Part shown: positions 25,992 through 34,700 of the stretch, one piece after another
Numbering within the stretch: the first letter of the stretch is position 1
Layout of the letters: each line of letters begins with the position of its first letter
Source: Sphaerisporangium viridialbum
Lineage (GTDB): Bacteria; Actinomycetota; Actinomycetes; Streptosporangiales; Streptosporangiaceae
Reading direction: 5' to 3'
Assembly: GCF_049674955.1 (NCBI RefSeq)
Contig: NZ_CP187232.1
Location: 7,192,001-7,256,000, forward strand
DNA: 64,000 bases
Position numbers and translations under genes: made by a program
The notes under the pieces: generated by a model
What the model was told of the DNA's origin: nothing
Database searches by the model: none
Seen by the model: the letters and a program-made list of their open reading frames with translations, nothing else

Positions 25992-26007
25992 GCTACTCAC
26001 CGGTAGC
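25992..26007. promoter_or_regulatory. TetR-like candidate operator
   Basis: GCTACTCACCGGTAGC, an inverted repeat with 5-bp arms and a 6-bp centre, right beside the previous palindrome. Sites of this look are common for TetR-family regulators of fatty-acid degradation in actinobacteria, in line with the gene that follows; this is inference. Confidence 0.35.
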
Positions 26008-26051
26008 GAACAGGCGTAGCGTCGAAAGCATCACGGTCTGAGGAGGTCGCG

Positions 26052-27926
26052 ATGACCGAATACGCCAGGGCACGTGAGGTCGCCGAGCAGGCCCGCGAGA
26101 AGGAGTGGGCCCGTCCGAGCTTCGGAAAGCAGCTTTTCCTCGGCGACTTCCGGCCCGATCTCGTCCATCCGGCACCGGAGTTGAGCGAACAGGAGGCCAA
26201 GAAGGGCGAGGACTTCCTGCGGGCGCTGCGGAGGTTCCTGCACGACAGCGTCGACCCGGCGCTCATCGAACGCTCCGCGGTCGTGCCGGACGACGTGGTC
26301 AAGGGCCTGCGTGCGCTCGGCGCGTTCGGGATGACGATCGACAACAAGTACGGCGGGCTGGGGTTGAGCCACCTGTACTACACACGGGCGCTGATGCTCA
26401 CCGCGTCCTACTCCCCCGCGCTCAGCGCGCTGCTCTCGGCCCACCAGTCCATCGGCGTACCTCAGCCGCTCAGGCTGTTCGGAACGCCCGAGCAGAAGCA
26501 GCGCTTCCTCCCCCGATGCGCACGCGGCGGAATCTCCGCCTTTCTCCTCACAGAGCCCGATGTAGGGTCCGACCCCGCCCGGCTGTCCACGACCGCCGTC
26601 CGCGACGGCGACTCGTATGTCATCGACGGGGTGAAACTGTGGACGACCAACGGGGTCGTGGCCGACCTCCTCGTCGTGATGGCGCGGACGGGGAGCAAGA
26701 TCTCAGCCTTCGTCGTCGAGGCCGACGCCCCCGGCATCACCGTCGAGCACCGGAACTCCTTCATGGGCCTGCGCGGGATCGAGAACGGGGTGACCCGCTT
26801 CCACCAGGTCCGCGTCCCCACGGGCAACCTCATCGGCCGCGAGGGACAGGGGCTGAAGATCGCACTCACCACGCTCAACACCGGCCGCCTCTCGCTCCCT
26901 GCCACATGCGCCGGCACGGCCAAGTGGGCCGCGAAGATCGCACGCGAGTGGGGCACCGAGCGAGTCCAGTGGGGTCACCCGATCGGAGAGCACGAGGCGG
27001 TGGCCCGCAAGATCTCCTTCATCGCCTGCACGGCTTACGCCCTGGAAGCCATCGTCGACCTGGTCAGTCGCCTGGCCGACGACGAGACCAACGACATCCG
27101 CATCGAGGCGGCCCTGGCCAAGCTTTATGGCTCGGAGATGGCCTGGCGAGTGGCGGACGAACTGGTCCAGGTGAGGGGCGGACGGGGATACGAGACCGCC
27201 GAGTCGCTGCGGGCCCGCGGCGAGCGGGGCGTCCCCGCCGAGCAGATACTGCGGGACGTACGGATCAACCGCATCTTCGAGGGCTCCACCGAGATCATGC
27301 ATCTGCTCATCGCTCGCGAGGCCGTGGACACGCACCTCTCGGTCGCAGGAGGGCTCATCGACCCGAAGGCCGACCTCAAGGCCAAGCGACGGGCGGCGAC
27401 CAAGGCGGGCGGCTTCTACGCTCGCTGGCTGCCCACGCTGGTGGCGGGGGCCGGCCAGCTCCCCACCTCCTACTCCCATTTCGGCCCTCTCGCCCACCAC
27501 CTCAGGTACGTGGAACGGACCAGCCGGAAGCTCGCCCGGTGCACGTTCTACGGCATGTCGCGATGGCAGGGGAAGCTGGAGCACAAGCAGGGCTTCCTCT
27601 CCCGGATCGTGGACGTCGGCGCCGAACTGTTCGCCATCACCGCCACCTGCGTCCGGGCCCAGGAGGACGCCGCCGAGTTCGGCCGCAAGCCGCAGGAGAT
27701 CGCGGACATGTTCTGCCACCAGGCTCGGCTGCGCGCGGACGCGCTGTTCCACCGGCTGTGGGACAACTCCGACGCGCGAGACGTACGGCTGGCCCGCCTG
27801 ATCCTCGACGGACGTTACACGTTCGTGGAAGAGGGCATCCTCGACCCCTCACTGGACGGCCCCTGGATCGCCCCTGCCCTACCCGGTCTGTCCACCGCGA
27901 GCGACGTCCACCGCCATATCCATTGA
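26052..27926 (+). CDS. acyl-CoA dehydrogenase, very-long-chain type
   Basis: 624-residue FAD enzyme of beta-oxidation, with a C-terminal extension beyond the usual ~390 residues, as in VLCAD-like enzymes. Motifs: FLLTEPDVGSDPARLST (FAD-binding, residues ~164-180), WTTNGVVADLLVVMA, GLRGIENGVTRF, GRLSLPATCAGTAKWA, VQVRGGRGYETAESL and ILRDVRINRIFEGSTEIM (CoA/FAD signature 2 with the likely catalytic Glu). It should oxidise the alpha-beta bond of long-chain acyl-CoA in the cytoplasm or at the membrane. It stands alone on the + strand; two palindromes upstream may bind a regulator. RBS GAGGAGGTCGCG before the ATG. Confidence 0.93.
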   Translation: MTEYARAREVAEQAREKEWARPSFGKQLFLGDFRPDLVHPAPELSEQEAKKGEDFLRALRRFLHDSVDPALIERSAVVPDDVVKGLRALGAFGMTIDNKYGGLGLSHLYYTRALMLTASYSPALSALLSAHQSIGVPQPLRLFGTPEQKQRFLPRCARGGISAFLLTEPDVGSDPARLSTTAVRDGDSYVIDGVKLWTTNGVVADLLVVMARTGSKISAFVVEADAPGITVEHRNSFMGLRGIENGVTRFHQVRVPTGNLIGREGQGLKIALTTLNTGRLSLPATCAGTAKWAAKIAREWGTERVQWGHPIGEHEAVARKISFIACTAYALEAIVDLVSRLADDETNDIRIEAALAKLYGSEMAWRVADELVQVRGGRGYETAESLRARGERGVPAEQILRDVRINRIFEGSTEIMHLLIAREAVDTHLSVAGGLIDPKADLKAKRRAATKAGGFYARWLPTLVAGAGQLPTSYSHFGPLAHHLRYVERTSRKLARCTFYGMSRWQGKLEHKQGFLSRIVDVGAELFAITATCVRAQEDAAEFGRKPQEIADMFCHQARLRADALFHRLWDNSDARDVRLARLILDGRYTFVEEGILDPSLDGPWIAPALPGLSTASDVHRHIH

Positions 27927-28215
27927 CGCGACGCCGCTCTGGTCGAGTCCCACCCATTTTTGGGTCGCTGTTGCATGTCAGATGGTTCGCAATTGCACGC
28001 ATTCGCGATGAGTATGGGGGATGGCGGTACTCCAGGTCGGCTCGTTTGCTGAGTACCTTCGCCGACGACGGCAGCAGGCGAAGACCCCTGCGCCGCCGGA
28101 GGTCGCCAAAGCGCCTCCGGTGCCACCGCACCAGCGGGACGGGGGCACACGGAGCGACTTCAACGGCCGGTCCCAGCTTCTGGGAGCGCGGGGACGCCGA
28201 AGCTAGGGGGCAGGC
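27927..28215. other. intergenic region upstream of cytochrome b
   Basis: 289 bp between the dehydrogenase and cytochrome b genes. The sequence around 27955-28015 is AT-richer and may contain the promoter of the cytochrome gene. A weak 61-codon frame lies within it (listed separately). No hairpin of note. Confidence 0.35.
28021..28206 (+). CDS. possible small protein upstream of cytochrome b
   Basis: A 61-codon frame starting ATG GCG GTA, after ATGGGGG. The product (MAVLQVGSFAEYLRRRRQQ...) is basic and Pro-rich with no recognised domain and no Cys pair. It ends nine bases before the cytochrome b start, which would suit translational coupling, but chance is also likely. Confidence 0.25.
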   Translation: MAVLQVGSFAEYLRRRRQQAKTPAPPEVAKAPPVPPHQRDGGTRSDFNGRSQLLGARGRRS

Positions 28216-29850
28216 ATGAGCCTCGACAGCACTCCCAAGGCCATCGCGCACCACGCGAGCTTCATCGACGACCGCATCGGCGCCGGGAGCTTCCTCAAGC
28301 GCAACCTACGCAAGGTCTTCCCCGACCACTGGTCGTTCCTGCTGGGTGAGATCGCGCTCTACTCCTTCGTCATCCTGCTCCTCACCGGCACGTTCCTGAC
28401 GTTCTGGTTCAAGCCGAGCATGGCCGAGGTCGCCTACAACGGCTCGTACGCGCCGCTGGTGGGCGTGCACATGTCCCAGGCCTACGAGTCCTCGCTGCAC
28501 ATCAGCTTCGACGTCCGCGGCGGCCTGCTGATCCGGCAGATCCACCACTGGGCCGCGCTGCTGTTCGTGGGGGGCCTGATGGTGCACATGCTCCGGGTGT
28601 TCTTCACCGGGGCGTATCGCAAGCCGCGCGAGCTCAACTGGATCATCGGTGTGCTGCTGTTCACCCTGGCCCTCGCCGAGGGGCTGACCGGTTACTCGCT
28701 TCCGGACGACCTGCTCTCCGGCGCCGGTCTCCGCATCACCCAGGGTGTGTTGATCTCGCTCCCGCTGGTCGGTACGTATCTCTCGTTCTTCCTGTTCGGC
28801 GGCGAGTATCCCGGGGAGGACGTGATCTCGCGGTTCTACACCATCCACATCCTGCTCATCCCCGGCCTCCTGCTGGCGCTCATCGCCGCTCACCTGACGC
28901 TGATGTGGGTGCAGAAGCACACCCAGATGCCGGGCAAGGGGCGCACCGAGCACAACGTGGTGGGCGCCCCGCTCTACCCGGCCTTCATGCTGAAGTCGGG
29001 CGCGTACTTCCTGTTCACCTTCGGCGTCCTGGCGCTGCTCGGCACGTTCGCCCAGATCAACCCGATCTGGCTGTTCGGTCCGTACACGCCGGCGGACATC
29101 TCGGCGGGATCCCAGCCCGACTTCTACATGGGCTTCCTGGAAGGCTCGCTGCGGCTCATGCCCGCATGGGAGATCAACTTCCTGGGGTACACCCTGCCGC
29201 TGAGCGTGCTCATCCCGGCCCTGCTGCCGATGGGCATCATCTTCACCGGCCTGGCGCTATACCCGTTCGCCGAGCGGTGGATCACCGGGGACGACCGTGA
29301 GCACCACCTGTGCGACCGGCCCCGCAACAATCCTCACCGCACCTCGATCGGCGTCGCGGCGATCACTTTCTACAGTCTCCTGTTGGTGATGGGTGCCAAC
29401 GACTGGATCTCGGCGAAGTTCCACATCCCGCTGTACACCACGACCGAGGTCGGGCGAGTGCTCATCTTCCTCGGGCCGGCGCTGGCGTACGTGGTCACGT
29501 ACCGGCTGTGCGTCGGACTTCAGCGCAGGGAACTGGAGCAGGTGCTCCACGGCGTGGAATCCGGGGTCATCAAGCGCCTGCCCAACGGTGAGTACGTCGA
29601 GGTTCACGTTCCTCCGCCGGACGATCTGGTGGAGCTGGTACAGGGGAAGAAGGCCATCCCCGCCATCGAGGCCGCTCCGGACGGCGATGGCGTGCCTCCG
29701 AAGGGGTTGCGCACCCCGCTCGGCAGGCTCCGAGCCGAGCTCAGCCGGGCCTACTCCTCCGACACCGATGCCATCGGGCTGGAAACGGCCCACGAGGGGC
29801 ACGAGCGGGAGGGCGAGGGCGCTCCCCCTCCGGGGGTCAGAGTCGACTGA
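28216..29850 (+). CDS. qcrB: cytochrome b subunit of a bc1-type complex (QcrB-like), unlinked
   Basis: 544-residue actinobacterial fused cytochrome b (longer than the b6/subunit IV split). Eight or so membrane helices. Heme-ligand histidines are in HHWAALLFVGGLMVHMLRVF and YTIHILLIPGLLLALIAAHL; the conserved QPDFYMGFLEG stands in place of the usual PDWY/PEWY motif at the quinol site. Long cytoplasmic C-terminal tail. The protein passes electrons from menaquinol. No qcrA, qcrC or cytochrome c oxidase subunit genes flank it, whereas the main respiratory operon is normally qcrCAB. I therefore take it to be a second, unlinked copy. Confidence 0.9.
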   Translation: MSLDSTPKAIAHHASFIDDRIGAGSFLKRNLRKVFPDHWSFLLGEIALYSFVILLLTGTFLTFWFKPSMAEVAYNGSYAPLVGVHMSQAYESSLHISFDVRGGLLIRQIHHWAALLFVGGLMVHMLRVFFTGAYRKPRELNWIIGVLLFTLALAEGLTGYSLPDDLLSGAGLRITQGVLISLPLVGTYLSFFLFGGEYPGEDVISRFYTIHILLIPGLLLALIAAHLTLMWVQKHTQMPGKGRTEHNVVGAPLYPAFMLKSGAYFLFTFGVLALLGTFAQINPIWLFGPYTPADISAGSQPDFYMGFLEGSLRLMPAWEINFLGYTLPLSVLIPALLPMGIIFTGLALYPFAERWITGDDREHHLCDRPRNNPHRTSIGVAAITFYSLLLVMGANDWISAKFHIPLYTTTEVGRVLIFLGPALAYVVTYRLCVGLQRRELEQVLHGVESGVIKRLPNGEYVEVHVPPPDDLVELVQGKKAIPAIEAAPDGDGVPPKGLRTPLGRLRAELSRAYSSDTDAIGLETAHEGHEREGEGAPPPGVRVD

Positions 29851-29917
29851 GTTGGACGGACCGAAGTGGTGCCGACAGCGCGGGATCTCGCGTGAGCCCG
29901 GGTCAGCGTCTCAAAGC

Positions 29918-29945
29918 AAAGGGCCACGGAGGACCGTGGCCCTTT
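29918..29945. terminator. bidirectional terminator after cytochrome b
   Basis: Perfect 12-bp stem AAAGGGCCACGG (29918-29929, 29934-29945) with a 4-base loop AGGA, between convergent genes. The A/T-tipped stem ends give short A and T tracts on both strands. Confidence 0.85.
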
Positions 29946-30064
29946 GAGGATCGACCGGTCCTCCGTGCTGCCTCGCCGTTGCTCTCCGGCGAGACCCGCC
30001 CGCTCCGGTGCCGGAGCAGGTCGGTACAACCTCGGGCGGCTTGATCGCTTCGGCCGCTGACGGG

Positions 30065-30295
30065 TCAGAGCTTGGTGAGCTTGGCGTACGGCGCCAGGAT
30101 GCGCTCCTGCTGCGGACCGAAGTCGACGAGCACAGCGATGTCATCCTCGACACCGATGACTCGGCCAAGGCCGTACTTGTCGTGGGTTACCAAATCCTGC
30201 AAGGCATACTGCTCGACAGGGGGGAGGGGAGCGGCTGGGACGTTGAAAGGACTTCCAGGCAGGTAGCGCCGGGTCACGGTCCGGGATGTCTTCAT
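30065..30295 (-). CDS. small protein with PcrA/UvrD-type tudor domain
   Basis: 76-residue protein. The C-terminal half DLVTHDKYGLGRVIGVEDDIAVLVDFGPQQERILAPYAKLTKL (shown here as family pattern, residues ~34-76) resembles the C-terminal tudor-like beta-barrel of UvrD/PcrA helicases (a D-V-H-x-x-G-x-G-V pattern then a VDFG strand and the A-x-L-x-K-L end). In PcrA this domain binds RNA polymerase. Here it is free-standing, with a basic N-terminus. It is conserved in actinobacteria as an uncharacterised protein. I infer an RNA polymerase or nucleic-acid contact, unproved. Convergent with the cytochrome b gene. Confidence 0.75.
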   Translation of the reverse strand: MKTSRTVTRRYLPGSPFNVPAAPLPPVEQYALQDLVTHDKYGLGRVIGVEDDIAVLVDFGPQQERILAPYAKLTKL

Positions 30296-30507
30296 TGTCT
30301 CCAGTATGCGCCTACCGGGCCCATCACGGTACATGTCTTGCCGATTAATCCGCAGAGTTCGGTGCCCTGGCCAGCGCATACACCTCTGGTCCGCACCTCG
30401 TCCACGGGCCGTCATGACCACCATACGGCCTCCCGGTCAGGATTTCCGGGTTACCACGCCGCCACGCGGAGCGACCGCGGTTCGGTTGGCGGGCATCAGG
30501 CCGCGTG

Positions 30508-31005
30508 TCATTGGAGCCGCTTGACCAGGAACCGTGCGGGATCGGCGGCCTCGTGGCGTGCTCCCTGGTCGTCGAGGTACTGGTAGCGGTCGAGATATCG
30601 GCACCCGGTCTCTTCGTAGCCGAGCCGGAGATAGAGCGCCGCCGCCCGGTGGTTCTCGTCGTCGACGCCCAGGCCGATCCGCTGGTGGCCGCGTTGGCGG
30701 GCGCGGGCCTCGGCTGCGTGCACAAGTGCCGTCCCGATGCCTTGGGACTGCCGTTCGGGTGAGACCGTGAGGCCGTTCAGCTCGGGACAGTCGGGGTAGC
30801 GCTGAGCGACCTCGGGGGCGGCGCATCCGTGCCACAAGATCTCACCCGAACCGACGGGGATGTCATCGGTCCAGGCGACGAGGAACGTGCTGCGGCCCTG
30901 CTCCTGCCGGCGGAAGCGCGCCTCGTGGAATCGGTTCCGTCCGGGCGACGGGATGTGGTGCTCCAGTGGACCGAGATCCTGATCCCGGCATTCACGGATC
31001 TCCAT
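30508..31005 (-). CDS. GNAT-family acetyltransferase
   Basis: 165-residue GNAT N-acetyltransferase. Recognised elements: ELNGLTVSPERQSQGIGTALVHAAEARAR (acetyl-CoA-binding motif A with Q-x-x-G-I-G, residues ~75-103) and LGVDDENHRAAALYLRLGYEETG (motif B, ~111-133). Substrate is unknown. It stands alone; a 212-bp non-coding gap separates it from the tudor-like gene and a 722-bp gap lies upstream. The ATG at 31005 gives a standard-length domain; upstream in-frame codons lie in non-conserved DNA. Confidence 0.88.
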   Translation of the reverse strand: MEIRECRDQDLGPLEHHIPSPGRNRFHEARFRRQEQGRSTFLVAWTDDIPVGSGEILWHGCAAPEVAQRYPDCPELNGLTVSPERQSQGIGTALVHAAEARARQRGHQRIGLGVDDENHRAAALYLRLGYEETGCRYLDRYQYLDDQGARHEAADPARFLVKRLQ

Positions 31006-31727
31006 CAGATGCCCTCTTCCACGTGGCCGACTTCCGTTCGCCCTCGGAGGGTACGTGCCTGCGTGGTGCGGGAGGCGGGAGACACGACTCCCAGTGTTAC
31101 GCCCATATGTCGTACCTGGAAGCAGGTGACCATAAGGTGTCGCACCCTGCGGAGAACCGGCGATTTCCCCGATAGCTCCTGCCGACCGAATCCCAGGGAT
31201 ACGGCTATTCCGAAATCCCCTTCGCCCCCCTTCTCTGCCCTCAGGAACCCCGGCGCCGGCGGCCCTCCGGCCCCTCCCCCGGCACGCGCCACCACTTCCG
31301 GACGACGGGTATCCAGGACACAGATAACCCGAATTCGGGCAGACCGGGTGGGTCGGCCGTAACCACTCCGTGTCATACCAAGCCGGGCTTTCCAAACCGT
31401 TGACGCGGCCGTAGCACGTATGTAACCTTTGGCCAACGCCCTGCAAGATTCTTGCAAACCACTGTTCTATTTCTTTCTTATCTCCGCAAGTTCTGGCTGG
31501 AACGCACTGCGTCCGTGCACCCGCCCCGCCCCCATCCACGGAGGCCCAGGTGATGTCGGCTTCGGCATTGCGCGGTCGGTCGCCGCCCCCACGACCCGTC
31601 GGTTGCAGCGTTCATCGCCGTCTGCGTTGAGAAACAGCACCCCCCAGCGACACCTCGGAGCGTCGCGCGGCGGAGGTCACGCACTCCCGCTTCACCCTGT
31701 CGTTCCAGACGAGAGATAGAGAACTCA
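31006..31727. other. long non-coding region before the GH87 gene
   Basis: 722 bp without a believable gene on either strand. The stretch 31360-31480 is AT-richer and contains a weak promoter-like pair (TTGACG at 31400-31405, N17, TAACCT at 31423-31428), followed by the palindrome at 31442-31456. About 270 bp of likely 5' leader separates these from the GH87 start. The far left probably carries the GNAT promoter. Confidence 0.5.
31442..31456. promoter_or_regulatory. LacI-like operator upstream of GH87
   Basis: The 7-1-7 palindrome TGCAAGATTCTTGCA lies just downstream of the weak promoter and 272 bp before the GH87 start. It resembles TTGCAA-type operators of LacI-family regulators of alpha-glucoside genes (MalR/AglR-like) in Gram-positive bacteria. 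It fits substrate-controlled expression, but the regulator is not nearby. Confidence 0.45.
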
Positions 31728-34700
31728 ATGAAGATGAAGTACCCAGCGTTAAGGCTGGTCGCAGGCTTGGTCGCGACCAGCCTGCTCGTGTTGGCGGGGC
31801 CGGTCCTCCCGGCCTCGGCAGCGGGCCCCAACCTGGCATCGGGGAAGGTCGTCTCGGCCAGCAGCTCCAACAACCCCTACACCGCCAACAACGCCAACGA
31901 CGGAAACCAGGCCACCTACTGGGAGAGCAACAACAACGCCTTCCCGCAGTGGCTGCAGGTGGACCTCGGGTCGGCCGTCAGCGTCAACCAGGTCATCCTG
32001 AAGCTCCCGACCGCGAACTGGGGCGCGAGGACCGAAACCCTGGCGGTGCAGGGAAGCACGAACGGGACCTCCTTCTCCGACCTCTCCGCCTCGGCCGGGC
32101 GCGTCTTCGACCCGTCGGCCAACAACACGGTGACGATCAACTTCACCGCCGCGAGCGCCCGGTACGTCCGGCTGAACATCACCGGTAACACCGGATGGCC
32201 GGCCGGCCAGATCTCGGAGTTCGAGGTGTACGGCCCGGTCTCCGGCGGCGACATCACCCCGCCGACCGCGCCGACGAACCTGGCGTACACCCAGCCCGGC
32301 TCCGGCCAGATCAAGCTGACGTGGGGCGCCTCCACCGACGACGTGGGCGTCACGGGCTACGACATCTACGCCAACAACAACCTGCGCGGCAGCGTGGCCG
32401 GCAACGTCCTGACCTACACGGACAGCCAGCCCGACACCGCGACGGTGTCCTACTTCGTCAGGGCCAAGGACGCCTCGGGCAAGGAGTCGGCGAACAGTAA
32501 CACCGTCACGCGCAACGGCAGCGGCACCGGCGGCTCGAACCTCGCGGTCGGCAAGCCGATCACCGCCTCGGGCTCCGTCTTCACCTTCGTGCCCACCAAC
32601 GCCAACGACAACAACGTGGGGACGTACTGGGAGGGCAACGGCGGGGCCTACCCCAACACCCTCACCGTGCAGCTCGGTGCCAACGCCGACGTCAACTCGG
32701 TCGTGGTGAAGCTCAACCCCGACAGCTCGTGGGGCACCCGCACGCAGACCATCCAGGTGCTCGGGCGTGAGCAGAGCGCGACGACGTTCAGCAACCTGTC
32801 CTCGGCGACGGTCTACACCTTCAACCCCGCCTCCGGGAACTCCGTGAGCATCCCGGTCAGCGGCAGGGTCGCCGACGTCCAGCTCAAGTACACCAGCAAC
32901 TCCGGCGCCCCCGCCGGCCAGGCCGCGGAGTTCCAGGTCATCGGCACCGCGGCCCCGAACCCCGACCTGACGATCACCGGCATGTCGTCGGCCCCGGCCG
33001 CCCCGATCGAGACCGACGCCATCACGCTGTCGGCCACGGTCAAGAACATCGGCACCGCCGCCTCGGGCGCGACGAACGTCAACTTCTACCTCGGCACCAC
33101 GAAGGTCGGCACCGCCGCCGTCGGCGCGCTGGCGGCCGGAGCCACCAGCACCGTCTCGGCGAACATCGGAGCGCGTGACGCGGGCACCTACCCGCTCAGC
33201 GCCAAGGTCGACGAGGACAACAGCGTGGTCGAGCAGGACGAGACCAACAACAGCTACACCAGCCCGTCCTCGCTGGTCGTCAAGCCGGTCGACACCTCCG
33301 ACCTCGTGCCGGGCACCTCCTGGTCGCCCAGCAACCCGGCGGCGGGCAACAACGTCACCTTCTCCGTGGCGATCAAGAACCAGGGCACCGTGGCCTCCGC
33401 GGGCGGCGCCCACGCCATCACCCTGACCGTCGCCAACGACGCCGGCACCGTCGTCAAGACGCTGACCGGCTCCTACACCGGCGTGATCGCCCCCGGTGCG
33501 ACCACCAGCCCGGTCAACCTCGGCACCTGGACGGCCGCCAACGGCAAGTACACCGTCAAGACGGTGATCGCCAACGACGCCAACGAGCTGCCGGTCAAGC
33601 AGGGCAACAACACCGTCACCCAGCCGTTCTTCGTCGGCCGCGGCGCGAACATGCCCTACGACAGCTACGAGGCCGAGGACGGCGTCATCGGCGGCGGCGC
33701 GGCCGTGGTCGGCCCGAACCGCGACATCGGCGACCTCGCCGGCGAGGCGTCCGGCCGCAAGGCCGTCACGCTGAACTCCAACGGCGCCTACGTCGAGTTC
33801 ACCACCAAGGCCAGCACCAACACCCTCGTCACCCGGTTCTCCATCCCGGACGCGGCGGGCGGCGGCGGCATCAACTCGACGCTGAACATCTACGTCAACG
33901 GCACCTTCCTCAAGCCCATCAACCTGACGTCCAAGTACGCCTGGCAGTACGGCAACGAGACCCAGCCGTCCAACTCGCCCGGAGCCGGGCCGCGTCACAT
34001 CTACGACGAGGCCAACGTCATGCTCGGGACCACCGTCCCGGCGGGCAGCAAGATCAGGCTCCAGAAGGACGCGGCCAACACCAGCAACTACGCGATCGAC
34101 TTCATCAACACCGAGCAGGTGTCGGTGATCCCGAACCCCGACCCCGCGAAGTACGCGGTGCCGACGGGCTTCGCCCACCAGGACGTGCAGAACGCGCTCG
34201 ACAAGGCACGCCAGGACACCAACCTCGTCGGCGTCTACCTGCCCCCGGGCGACTACCAGACGGCCGGCAAGTTCCAGGTCTACGGCAAGGGCATCAAGGT
34301 CGTCGGCGCCGGCCCCTGGTACACGCGCTTCTTCGCGCCGACCACCCAGGACAACACCGACGTCGGCTTCCGTGCCGACTCGACCGCCAACGGGTCGACG
34401 TTCTCGGGCTTCTCCTACTTCGGGAACTACACCTCGCGCATCGACGGTCCTGGCAAGGTGTTCGACTTCTCCAACGTCGCCAACATGGTGATCGACAACA
34501 TCTGGGTCGAGCACATGGTCTGCATGTACTGGGGCGCGAACACCGACTTCATCACGATCAAGAACTCCCGCATCCGTGACACGTTCGCCGACGGCATCAA
34601 CATGACGAACGGCAGCACGGACAACCTCGTCAGCAACAACGAGGCGCGCACGACGGGCGACGACAGCTTCGCGCTGTTCTCGGCCATCGACGCGGGCGGG

